From Rhizobium sp. AC27/96 (lineage in GTDB: Bacteria > Pseudomonadota > Alphaproteobacteria > Rhizobiales > Rhizobiaceae): DNA of 64,000 bases. The notes beneath the pieces are model-generated. The model was not told where the DNA came from. It worked only from the letters and a program-made list of their open reading frames with translations, and did no database searches. Positions 33,943 through 41,494 of the stretch are shown piece after piece. The position numbers and the translations under genes are program-made. How positions within the stretch are numbered: the stretch's first letter is position 1; every line of letters starts with the position of its first letter. The DNA lies in contig NZ_LXKN01000070.1 of assembly GCF_001692325.1 (NCBI RefSeq), positions 1-64,000 of the forward strand. Direction: 5' to 3'.

Positions 33943-35072
33943 TGGTGAAGCTTAAGGGAATGACTTGGTCGCATCCGCGCGGCTACGATCCGATGCTGGC
34001 CTGCTCAAAACTCTGGCAGGAAAAGACCGGTGTCGAAATCACCTGGGAGAAGCGCTCACTGCAGGATTTCGAAACCTTTCCGGTGGAGGAGCTTGCCGCT
34101 CAATACGATCTGATCGTCATCGATCACCCGCATGTCGGACAGATTACGCGCGAAAACTGCCTGCTGCCGCTTGATGATGCCTCGCATGCCGATGAGATCG
34201 CAGCGATCGCAGCCGGTACGGTCGGCCGCTCCTATCCAAGCTACAACTGGCAGGGGCGGCAATGGGCCTTTCCACTCGATGCGGCGACGCAGGTGCAAGC
34301 CTATCGGCCTGACCGACTGAGCGTGCCGATCAAGGATCTCGCCGAATTCGTGACGCTCGCTGAAAAGAGCAAGGCAATCCTGCCGATGCGGCCGCCGCAT
34401 TCGCTGATGACGTTCATCACGCTGGCTGCCCATCTCGGCACGTCCTGCAGCATCGAAGGACCGGATTTCATTGCGAAAGCTGATGGCGAAGCGGTGCTCG
34501 ATTGGATGGCGCGGATCGTCGCCGCGATGGATATCAGCTGCTACGAAATGGACCCGATCGCCGTGCTCGACCTGATGGGTCAGCCGGATAGCCCCTATGT
34601 GGCATCGCCCTTTATCTATGGTTACGTCAACTATTCCTTTGCGGGCTTCCGGCCGGAGCGGATCGCTTTCGCGGATATGCCTGTCATCGATGGGCGTGCG
34701 CCGAACGGCTCGGCGCTTGGCGGCACGGGCATTGCCGTATCCGCCCGAACGAAGGCGCCGGAGGAGGCGAAAGCCTTTGCACGCTGGATTGCCGGCGGGC
34801 CGGTACAGGCAGGTATTTATGCCGACAGCAACGGTCAGCCGGGCCATGCCGACGCCTGGGTCAGCGACGCGGTCAATGCGCCGTCGCTCGCCTTCTACCG
34901 CAACACGCGCGCGACGCTGGAAGGCGCCTATGTGCGGCCGCGACATGACGGCTACATGGCATTTCAGAGCGACGCATCCGAGGTGATTAGCGATGGACTG
35001 CGAACCGGTGAGCGGCATACAGTCCTTATCGAAAAGCTCAACCGGCGCTTCGCGCAATCGTTCGACGGGTAA
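33942..35072 (+). CDS. solute-binding-protein homologue without signal peptide
   Basis: A 376-aa protein with the family-1 periplasmic-binding-protein layout: an opening strand KLKGMTWSHPRGYDP, then YDLIVIDHPHVG, WAFPLDAATQVQAYR, and SALGGTGIAVSARTKAPEEAKAF. There is no hydrophobic N-terminal segment, so it should stay in the cytoplasm. An extra upstream GTG (33939) adds one residue and no signal. It is translationally coupled to the intact MaoC gene (TGATG overlap). It may be an enzyme or sensor built on the binding-protein fold rather than a transporter part. No catalytic motif is recognised, so function is unknown. Confidence 0.85.
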   Translation: MVKLKGMTWSHPRGYDPMLACSKLWQEKTGVEITWEKRSLQDFETFPVEELAAQYDLIVIDHPHVGQITRENCLLPLDDASHADEIAAIAAGTVGRSYPSYNWQGRQWAFPLDAATQVQAYRPDRLSVPIKDLAEFVTLAEKSKAILPMRPPHSLMTFITLAAHLGTSCSIEGPDFIAKADGEAVLDWMARIVAAMDISCYEMDPIAVLDLMGQPDSPYVASPFIYGYVNYSFAGFRPERIAFADMPVIDGRAPNGSALGGTGIAVSARTKAPEEAKAFARWIAGGPVQAGIYADSNGQPGHADAWVSDAVNAPSLAFYRNTRATLEGAYVRPRHDGYMAFQSDASEVISDGLRTGERHTVLIEKLNRRFAQSFDG

Positions 35073-35179
35073 GGCAAGGGCTGCGCCATCTGTTTGTTAT
35101 TGCATGATCTTATCCTGTGTTGGCTATGCGGCCGGCCGAAATGGAAGGGGTCATGGTTCCCGAGGAAAGGATCAGAACT

Positions 35180-35911
35180 ATGGGTCACGGGTTGGAAGGC
35201 AAGAAGGTCGTCATCACGGCGGCGGGGCAGGGCATCGGCCGGGCTTCGGCGGAGCGTTTCATCTCGCTCGGCGCGCATGTTTACGCCACCGACATCAATG
35301 AGCAGACGCTTGCGACGCTGGAAGGTGCCAGCAAGCATGTGTTGAACGTGCTCGACGGTGCAGCGGTCAAGGCTTACGCCGAGGAACTCGGCCCCGTCGA
35401 TGTGCTCTTCAATTGCGCCGGCTTTGTCCATTCCGGCACGATCCTCGATTGCGAGGAAAAGGACTGGGATTTCTCGTTCAACCTCAACGCCAAGGCGATG
35501 TACACGACCTGCCGCGCTTTCCTGCCGGGCATGCTGGAGAAGGGCAAGGGCTCGATCGTCAATATGTCCTCCGTCGCTTCCAGCGTGAAAGGCGTGCCCA
35601 ATCGCTTCGCCTATGGTGCTTCCAAGGCTGCGGTCATCGGGCTTACCAAGGCGATCGCCGCCGACTTCGTCGCCAAGGGCATTCGCGCCAACGCCATTTG
35701 CCCCGGCACGGTTGACAGCCCGTCGCTTCATGAGCGGCTGAAGGCAACCGGCGACTACGACAAGGCGATGAAGGACTTCATCGCCCGCCAGCCGATGGGC
35801 CGCATCGCGACGGCCGAAGAGATCGCCGCGCTGGTGACCTATCTGGCGGGCGACGAGGCTGGCTTCACGACCGGCCAGATTCATGTCGTCGACGGTGGCT
35901 GGACCGGCTGA
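35180..35911 (+). CDS. short-chain dehydrogenase/reductase (BDH2/keto-deoxy-fuconate dehydrogenase type)
   Basis: A 243-aa classical SDR. The cofactor motif is TAAGQGIG (about 13-20), the NAG-like motif is NCAG, and the catalytic residues are Ser131, Tyr145 and Lys149 (YGASK). An Asp at the end of strand 2 (YATDIN) predicts NAD+ preference. The stretches AGFVHSGTILDCEEKDWDF and MSSVASSVKG closely resemble human BDH2/DHRS6, whose bacterial relatives include 2-keto-3-deoxy-L-fuconate dehydrogenase. That fits the dehydratase product. ATG 35180 follows GAGGAAAGG; it lies 107 bp after the previous gene and may have its own promoter. Confidence 0.92.
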   Translation: MGHGLEGKKVVITAAGQGIGRASAERFISLGAHVYATDINEQTLATLEGASKHVLNVLDGAAVKAYAEELGPVDVLFNCAGFVHSGTILDCEEKDWDFSFNLNAKAMYTTCRAFLPGMLEKGKGSIVNMSSVASSVKGVPNRFAYGASKAAVIGLTKAIAADFVAKGIRANAICPGTVDSPSLHERLKATGDYDKAMKDFIARQPMGRIATAEEIAALVTYLAGDEAGFTTGQIHVVDGGWTG

Positions 35912-35929
35912 ACCTCGGTTCCATGGCTC

Positions 35930-35960
35930 GGAGGCCCTGTATTGCGGGGCCTCCTTTTAT
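35930..35960 (+). terminator. rho-independent terminator ending the catabolic operon
   Basis: GGAGGCCC (35930-35937) pairs with GGGCCTCC (35947-35954) and is followed by TTTTATTT. It lies 18 bp after the SDR stop and marks the operon end. Confidence 0.85.
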
Positions 35961-36019
35961 TTGTCACTCTCATCGGCGAATCGGTTCTGCAAGACGATTT
36001 TCGATCGGGAGAACGACGC

Positions 36020-36694
36020 ATGGGCACCAACGGACTTTTGCATCGTTCCAGAGGGCTCGTGCTGTTGCGCAAGCATCAGGTGATCCTGATTGCCGTGCTT
36101 GTCGGCATCGCGGTTTTTCTACTGCTGACCTCAAGGGATCTCAATACCGGCAACCTGCTCATCGCCTGGGATACGACGGCTGTCGTCTATATCGTCTACA
36201 GCCTCTATCGGATGCTGACGGCCGATGTGCAACGCATCCGCAAGCGCTCAGCCGACCTCGATTTCTCCGATGTGCTGCTGCTGATCCTGTCGATCGGGGC
36301 GGCAGTTGCCAGCATCGGCGGCATTGTCCTCGATCTGATCGGTGTGAAGGATGCCTCGCCGGAGGTGGCATTTTTCCGCGTGATGATGGCGATCGTGACG
36401 ATCCTGATCTCCTGGGCATTCCTGCACATGCTGTTCACGATCCACTACGCGCACCGCTTCTACGCCAATCCCGGCAAGGGGATGGGGCTTAAATTCGCGG
36501 AGCCGGTGGAAGAGCCGGTCTACTGGGACTTTCTCTATTTTTCCTTCACTATCGGCGTTGCCGCTCAAACCGCCGATATCGGCGTTTCCACGGTCGGCAT
36601 GCGTAAGCTGGTGCTTTTGCATGCCATCCTGTCGTTCCTTTTCAATACGACGATCCTGGCGCTCGCCATAAATGTTGGGGCGAGCCTGATCTAG
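36020..36694 (+). CDS. DUF1345 integral membrane protein
   Basis: A 224-aa protein with about five hydrophobic segments (about 20-37, 47-65, 86-106, 120-145, 195-222) and the conserved WAFLHMLFTIHYAHRFY and YWDFLYFSFTIGVAAQTADI stretches of the DUF1345 family. The function of the family is unknown. ATG 36020 has GGAGAACG upstream; the longer frame to 35942 would run into the preceding terminator. It stands alone between two terminator-bounded units. Confidence 0.85.
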   Translation: MGTNGLLHRSRGLVLLRKHQVILIAVLVGIAVFLLLTSRDLNTGNLLIAWDTTAVVYIVYSLYRMLTADVQRIRKRSADLDFSDVLLLILSIGAAVASIGGIVLDLIGVKDASPEVAFFRVMMAIVTILISWAFLHMLFTIHYAHRFYANPGKGMGLKFAEPVEEPVYWDFLYFSFTIGVAAQTADIGVSTVGMRKLVLLHAILSFLFNTTILALAINVGASLI

Positions 36695-36726
36695 GCCCGC
36701 CCCTCCAACAATAGCGGCTTATATCG

Positions 36727-36900
36727 TCAGACGACGGCGTTGCCGGCCATAACGGCAAGGACCAGGAATATCAGGAAGATGATCAGGAAGATGCCGAACA
36801 GGACGCGCGCGATGGTTGCGGTCGCCGCCGATACGCCTGAAAAGCCGAAAAAGCCGCTGATCAGCGAAACTACAAAGAAAATAAGAGCCCATTTCAGCAT
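36727..36900 (-). CDS. DUF1328 small membrane protein (57 aa)
   Basis: A very small ORF encoding 57 residues that are nearly all hydrophobic: it starts MLKWALIFFVVSLISG, continues with FGFSG, and has a second helix RVLFGIFLIIFLIFLVLAV. Two transmembrane helices around a short glycine/alanine loop are typical of the DUF1328/YtjA family, often stress-induced in proteobacteria. GAGGAG lies about 9 bases before the ATG (36900). It converges on the DUF1345 gene. Confidence 0.85.
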   Translation of the reverse strand: MLKWALIFFVVSLISGFFGFSGVSAATATIARVLFGIFLIIFLIFLVLAVMAGNAVV

Positions 36901-37017
36901 TTAGCAGTCTCCTCTGCGTTGTACTTCTTAAAGACGCGGGAGATGGGAAATTGTTCCGAGGGCGTTTCGATTAATGGGGTGTTGTCGTCTTTCGCGGGAG
37001 TTTACGGAGAGTGCGGC

Positions 37018-37051
37018 ACCCCCCTTTGTCCCGAAAGGGACAAAGGGGGGT
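37018..37051. repeat. solo palindromic hairpin related to the 195-bp elements
   Basis: A 15-bp perfect stem beginning ACCCCCC and ending TTTGTCCC, with a GAAA loop and the exact complement. The outer arm resembles the C6-TCTGTCCC termini of the elements at 19796 and 22573, so it may be a remnant terminus. It lies in the 199-bp gap between the DUF1328 start and the aldehyde dehydrogenase stop; nothing else is visible there. Confidence 0.6.
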
Positions 37052-37099
37052 ATTCTCACCACGAACTCGAGAAAACCGACTGTCATCGACAGCTGCATC

Positions 37100-38527
37100 T
37101 CACCCGTGATTGATCATCACATGCCGGACGGCAGTGTAATCTTCGATAGCGTAGACTGACATATCCTTGCCGTAGCCGGATTGCTTCAGGCCGCCATGCG
37201 GCATCTCGTTGACCAGCATGAAGTGGGTGTTGATCCAGGTGCAGCCATATTGCAGCCGGGCGGCGGTCTGCATGCCGCGGCTGATGTCCTTGGTCCAGAC
37301 CGAGGAGGCGAGGCCGTAGTCGCTGTCATTGGCCCAGGCTACGGCATCGTCGGAGTTGGTGAAGCGCGTGACCGAGACGACGGGGCCGAAGACTTCGCGG
37401 CGGACGATCTCGTCGTCCTGCGTCGCGCCGGCAACGATAGTCGGGGCGTAGAAGAAGCCGCGGTCGCCTGATGTTTTGCCGCCGGTGGTGATTTCCATGT
37501 GCTTGTGTTCGGAGGCGCGCGCAACGAAGCTTTCCACACGGTCGCGCTGGCGCTTGGAGATCAGCGGGCCGATCTCGTTTTCGGTGTCGTCTGCCTGGTT
37601 GAACTTGATGCTCGACACGGCGGAGGTGAGGTCGGCGACGAAATTGTCGTAGATCTTGGCATCGGCATAGATGCGGCAGGCGGCGGTGCAGTCCTGACCG
37701 GCATTGTAGTAGCCGAAGGTGCGGATGCCAGCGACGACGGCGTCGATATCAGCATCGTCGAAGATGATGACGGGCGCCTTGCCGCCGAGTTCGAGATGCG
37801 TGCGCTTCACCGTCTTGGCGGCGGCTTGCAGGACCTTCTTGCCGGTGGCGACATCGCCGGTGATGGAGACCATGTCGATCTTCGGGTGGTTGATGAGCGT
37901 ATTGCCGACGCTCTCGCCGCGGCCGAGGATGACGTTGACGACGCCTTCCGGCAGGATATCCGCGAGCAGCTTTGCCATCTTCAGCGCCGTCAGCGGCGTC
38001 TGCTCGGAGGGCTTGAAGACGACGGTGTTGCCGCCGGCAATGGCCGGGGCGAGCTTCCAGGCCATCATCATCAGCGGATAGTTCCAGGGCGCAATGGAGC
38101 CGACGATGCCGATCGGATCGCGGCGGATCATCGAGGTATGGCCGGGCAGGTATTCGCCGGCGACTGGGCCGTGAAGGTTGCGCACCGCGCCGGCAAAGAA
38201 GCGATAGCAGTCGACGATTGCCGGAATCTCGTCATTAAGGACGGCATTGATCGGCTTGCCGCAGTTGAGCGCCTCCAGCGCAGCAAAGCCCTCGGCATCC
38301 CGCTCGATGGCGTCGGCGATCTTGAGGAGATAAGCCGAGCGCTGGCTTGGCGTGGTCTGTGACCAACTCGTGAAGGCCTTTTCGGCAGCGTCGACGGCGG
38401 CATCGATCTGGCCAAGCGACGCCTCAGGCAGATTGAGCACTTTCTCCCCGGTCTTCGGGTTGAGCACTTGCTCTTCCGTTTCGGTGCCGGCCTCGAAGCG
38501 GGAGCCGATCAGCATCTGGGTATCCAT
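37100..38527 (-). CDS. aldehyde dehydrogenase (gamma-aminobutyraldehyde dehydrogenase type)
   Basis: A 475-aa NAD-dependent aldehyde dehydrogenase. The oxyanion Asn lies in the IAPWNYPL motif, the catalytic Glu in LELGGKAP, the catalytic Cys in NAGQDCTAACR, and the C-terminal motif is EVFGPVVSV. The NAGQDC active-site context and the company of a polyamine importer point to PatD/YdcW-like oxidation of 4-aminobutanal to GABA. The frame runs on to 38641, but ATG 38527, with GGGAGA upstream, lies 13 bp after the permease stop. Last gene of the polyamine operon. Confidence 0.92.
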   Translation of the reverse strand: MDTQMLIGSRFEAGTETEEQVLNPKTGEKVLNLPEASLGQIDAAVDAAEKAFTSWSQTTPSQRSAYLLKIADAIERDAEGFAALEALNCGKPINAVLNDEIPAIVDCYRFFAGAVRNLHGPVAGEYLPGHTSMIRRDPIGIVGSIAPWNYPLMMMAWKLAPAIAGGNTVVFKPSEQTPLTALKMAKLLADILPEGVVNVILGRGESVGNTLINHPKIDMVSITGDVATGKKVLQAAAKTVKRTHLELGGKAPVIIFDDADIDAVVAGIRTFGYYNAGQDCTAACRIYADAKIYDNFVADLTSAVSSIKFNQADDTENEIGPLISKRQRDRVESFVARASEHKHMEITTGGKTSGDRGFFYAPTIVAGATQDDEIVRREVFGPVVSVTRFTNSDDAVAWANDSDYGLASSVWTKDISRGMQTAARLQYGCTWINTHFMLVNEMPHGGLKQSGYGKDMSVYAIEDYTAVRHVMINHG

Positions 38528-38540
38528 TATTCTCTCCCTT

Positions 38541-39356
38541 TCATTTGCCGCCGCCGGCGATCTGATCGCCGTCGCGGGTAAGATAGTAGGCTGCCAGGAT
38601 CGGCAGGAAGGTGACGAGCACGACGACCATGGCGACGACATTGGTGACGGGTCGCTGGCGAGGGCGGATGAGTTCCTCCAGCATCCAGATCGGCAAGGTC
38701 ATCTGCTGGCCGCCAGTGAAGGTGGTAACGATGACTTCATCGAAGGACAGCGCGAAGGCGAGCATACCGCCGGCCAGCAGCGCCGTGCCGATGTTCGGCA
38801 GGATGATATGCCGGAAGGTCTGGAAGCCGTCTGCACCGAGATCCATCGACGCTTCGATGAGCGAGCCGGAGGTGCGACGGAAACGGGCGACGGCATTGTT
38901 ATAGACCACGACGACGCAGAAGGTTGCATGGCCGAGAACGATCGTCCAGACCGAGAAGGGAATATCGAACAGGCTGAAGGCCGAGCGCAATGCGATACCG
39001 GTGATAATGCCCGGGAGCGCGATCGGCAGGATGACCAGCAGCGAGATCGCCTCGCGGCCGAAGAATTTCGTCTGGCTGACGGCGGCGGCGCAGAGTGTGC
39101 CGAGCAAGAGGGCGATCGCGGTCGCGATTGTCGCCACCTGCACCGATAGCGCCAGTGACGACCAGACATCCGGTCGGTTCCAGGCAATGCCGAACCATTG
39201 CAGGGTGAAGCCCGGTGGCGGCCACTGATAGCTCTTTTCCTCCGTGGTGAAGGCATAGACGAAGATCAGCAGGATCGGCAGATGCAGGAAGAGCAGGCCA
39301 CCGGCGGCGGCGATCTTCAAGGGGAAAGAGGCGCGTTGGCCACGATCAGAGCGCAT
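38541..39356 (-). CDS. polyamine-type ABC transporter permease (PotI/PotC-like)
   Basis: A 271-aa permease with six hydrophobic helices. It begins with a basic MRSDRGQR stretch and carries the EAA-like loop EASMDLGADGFQTFRHIILPNI, characteristic of spermidine/putrescine systems. It overlaps the upstream permease stop by 11 bp, hence the choice of ATG 39356 over 39467. With the adjacent permease it would form the channel for polyamine uptake. Confidence 0.92.
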   Translation of the reverse strand: MRSDRGQRASFPLKIAAAGGLLFLHLPILLIFVYAFTTEEKSYQWPPPGFTLQWFGIAWNRPDVWSSLALSVQVATIATAIALLLGTLCAAAVSQTKFFGREAISLLVILPIALPGIITGIALRSAFSLFDIPFSVWTIVLGHATFCVVVVYNNAVARFRRTSGSLIEASMDLGADGFQTFRHIILPNIGTALLAGGMLAFALSFDEVIVTTFTGGQQMTLPIWMLEELIRPRQRPVTNVVAMVVVLVTFLPILAAYYLTRDGDQIAGGGK

Positions 39357-40320
39357 CGAAAGCTCCCTGTTTCTTGGCGATCCAGAGATAGATGGCCATG
39401 ATGACGATAGGCACCACCGAGAAAGCGGCGGCAAGCGGCACGTTGCCGGCGGTGCCCTGCTGTGCATAGACCGCCTGGCCGATGAAGAGGCGCGAGGAGC
39501 CGATGATCTGCGGGATGATGTAGTCGCCCAATGTCAGCGAGAAGGTGAAGATCGAGCCGGCGACGATGCCGGGTAGTGCCAGCGGCAACAGCACGGTGCG
39601 GAAAGTCTGGTTCGGCGTTGCGCCGAGATCGGACGAGGCTTCGAGCAGATTGGCCGGCACGCGCTCGAGGGCGGCCTGCGTCGGCAGGATCATATAGGGC
39701 AGCCAGACATAGACGAAGACGAGGAAGGTGCCGATATAGCTGACCGAGAGCGAGTTGCCGCCGATGATGGGTAAGGCAAGCACGCCGTCGAGCAGCCAGC
39801 CAAGATGCAGTCCGTCGAAGATCCAGGTGAGGATGCCTTCCTTGGCGAGTATCAGCTTCCAGGCATAGACCTTGACCAGATAGCTCGACCAGAGCGGCAG
39901 CATGACGCCGAGATAGAACAGCGCCTTCCATTTGCCCTGCGCATAACGCGCTGCGTAGTAGGCGATGGGAAAGGCGACGAAGGCGGAGGCTACCGTGACG
40001 AGGGCGGCCATGACCACTGTGCGGACGATGATATCGAAATTGGCCGAATTCAGTAGCTGCGCATAGGTTGCGAGCGTGAATTGGTAGTTCACCATCCCCG
40101 AGAAATCGTCGATCGAGAAGAAGCTTTGAAGCAGCAGCGCGATCAGCGAGCCGATATAGATGATGCCGAGCCAGAGCAGTGGCGGCGTCAGCATCAGGAA
40201 GAGCAGCAGTTTCGGACGGCGCCAGAAGAGATCCGAGAGACGGCCAAAGAAGCCGCCGCGGCTCGGCAGGATCGAAGCCGGCGCCTGGCTCGGCGAGGCG
40301 GGGAAAGCGGCGGCGTTCAT
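39346..40320 (-). CDS. polyamine-type ABC transporter permease (PotH/PotB-like)
   Basis: A 324-aa permease. A cytoplasmic N-terminal tail of about 38 residues is followed by helix 1 (LLLFLMLTPPLLWLGIIYI). The EAA loop is EASSDLGATPNQTFRTVLLPLALPGI. It overlaps the ATPase stop by 4 bp (ATGA). The YAQQGTAGN segment near the C-terminus is typical of PotH/PotB relatives. Confidence 0.92.
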   Translation of the reverse strand: MNAAAFPASPSQAPASILPSRGGFFGRLSDLFWRRPKLLLFLMLTPPLLWLGIIYIGSLIALLLQSFFSIDDFSGMVNYQFTLATYAQLLNSANFDIIVRTVVMAALVTVASAFVAFPIAYYAARYAQGKWKALFYLGVMLPLWSSYLVKVYAWKLILAKEGILTWIFDGLHLGWLLDGVLALPIIGGNSLSVSYIGTFLVFVYVWLPYMILPTQAALERVPANLLEASSDLGATPNQTFRTVLLPLALPGIVAGSIFTFSLTLGDYIIPQIIGSSRLFIGQAVYAQQGTAGNVPLAAAFSVVPIVIMAIYLWIAKKQGAFDAL

Positions 40321-41303
40321 GCGGCGTCATCCATATAGTGCACATCCGCCGGCAGCCATGCGAGGCGAACGGCGGCGCCGGTATCGGGCGCCGACTGGCC
40401 GGCCGGCACGGTCACATGCAGGCGCGCGCCATTCGCTTCCACCGAGAGGCGGGTAGCAGCACCGAGAAAGCTTGTGGCCTTCACGGTTGCTGCCACGCCG
40501 CTCTCCTCAGTCAACCGTATGGCTTCGGGGCGCAGGCTTGCCCAGCGCCGCTCACCACCAAGCGACGACATGGTTTCCGGCGCAATGACATTGGAGGAGC
40601 CGACGAAATCGGCAACGAAGCGGGTTTTCGGCCGCTGATAGATCTCATGCGGCGTTCCCTGCTGCGCGATGCGGCCGTCATTGAAGACGGCGACGCGATC
40701 GGCCATCGAGAGCGCTTCGCCCTGATCGTGGGTGACGAAGACGAAGGTGATGCCGAGCGCCCGTTGCAGGCTCTTCAGCTCCTCCTGCATCTGCTCACGC
40801 AGTTTCAGGTCGAGAGCGCCAAGCGGTTCGTCGAGGAGCAGGACTTTCGGCTTGTTGACCAGCGCTCGGGCGAGCGCCACGCGCTGACGCTGGCCGCCGG
40901 AGAGCTGGCCGGGGCGGCGGGTGCCATAGCCGGGCAGCTTCACCAGTTCCAGCGCCTGCTCGGCTGCACGTACGCGTTCGGCCTTGCCGACACCCTTGAC
41001 CATCAACCCGTAAGCGACATTGTCGAGAATGTTGAGATGCGGAAAGAGCGCATAGTCCTGGAAGACGGTGTTGACGTTGCGCCTGTAGGGCGGCACGCCT
41101 TCGGCCGTCTCGCCGAAGATTTCGATATGGCCGCCCGTGGGCTGCTCGAAGCCGGCAATCAGCCTGAGGCAGGTGGTCTTGCCGGAACCGGAAGGGCCGA
41201 GCATGGCGAAGAATTCGCCGGGCGCGATTTCCAGATCGACACGATCCACAGCGCGGACCTGACCGAAATGGCGCGACACCTGCTGGAAACGAACGGCGGT
41301 CAT
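40317..41303 (-). CDS. polyamine-type ABC transporter ATP-binding protein (PotG/PotA-like)
   Basis: A 328-aa ATPase: Walker A GPSGSGKTT (about 36-44), signature LSGGQRQR, Walker B VLLLDEPLGALD, switch VTHDQGEA, and a C-terminal TOBE domain (SLRPEAIRL). The QDYALFPHLNILDNVAYGL stretch is diagnostic of the Pot/Fbp branch. The frame continues to 41633 through a repeat; ATG 41303 is the natural start. Confidence 0.93.
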   Translation of the reverse strand: MTAVRFQQVSRHFGQVRAVDRVDLEIAPGEFFAMLGPSGSGKTTCLRLIAGFEQPTGGHIEIFGETAEGVPPYRRNVNTVFQDYALFPHLNILDNVAYGLMVKGVGKAERVRAAEQALELVKLPGYGTRRPGQLSGGQRQRVALARALVNKPKVLLLDEPLGALDLKLREQMQEELKSLQRALGITFVFVTHDQGEALSMADRVAVFNDGRIAQQGTPHEIYQRPKTRFVADFVGSSNVIAPETMSSLGGERRWASLRPEAIRLTEESGVAATVKATSFLGAATRLSVEANGARLHVTVPAGQSAPDTGAAVRLAWLPADVHYMDDAA

Positions 41304-41328
41304 GGGGTGCTCCAGGGGTACTTGTTTT

Positions 41329-41487
41329 CCTTCTCCCCAGTGGGGAGAAGGTGCCCGATAGGGCGGATGCGGGGGCTGAAGAGCGGAGCGAAGCGGGGGT
41401 TGAGCGGCAAGCGAAGCGCAACTCTTGCTATGCTGCGCCACCCCCTCATCCGACCCTTCGGGCCACCTTCTCCCCGAGGGGAGAAGG
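41329..41487. repeat. palindromic element within the polyamine operon
   Basis: Inverted halves, CCTTCTCCCC-AGTGGGGAGAAGG-TGCCCGATAGGGCGGATG (from 41329) and CATCCGACCCTTCGGGCCACCTTCTCCCC-GAGGGGAGAAGG (to 41487). It fills the gap between the binding-protein and ATPase genes. A related element lies between xylB and xylA (57822-57974). Confidence 0.8.
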
Positions 41488-41494
41488 TAAGGTC

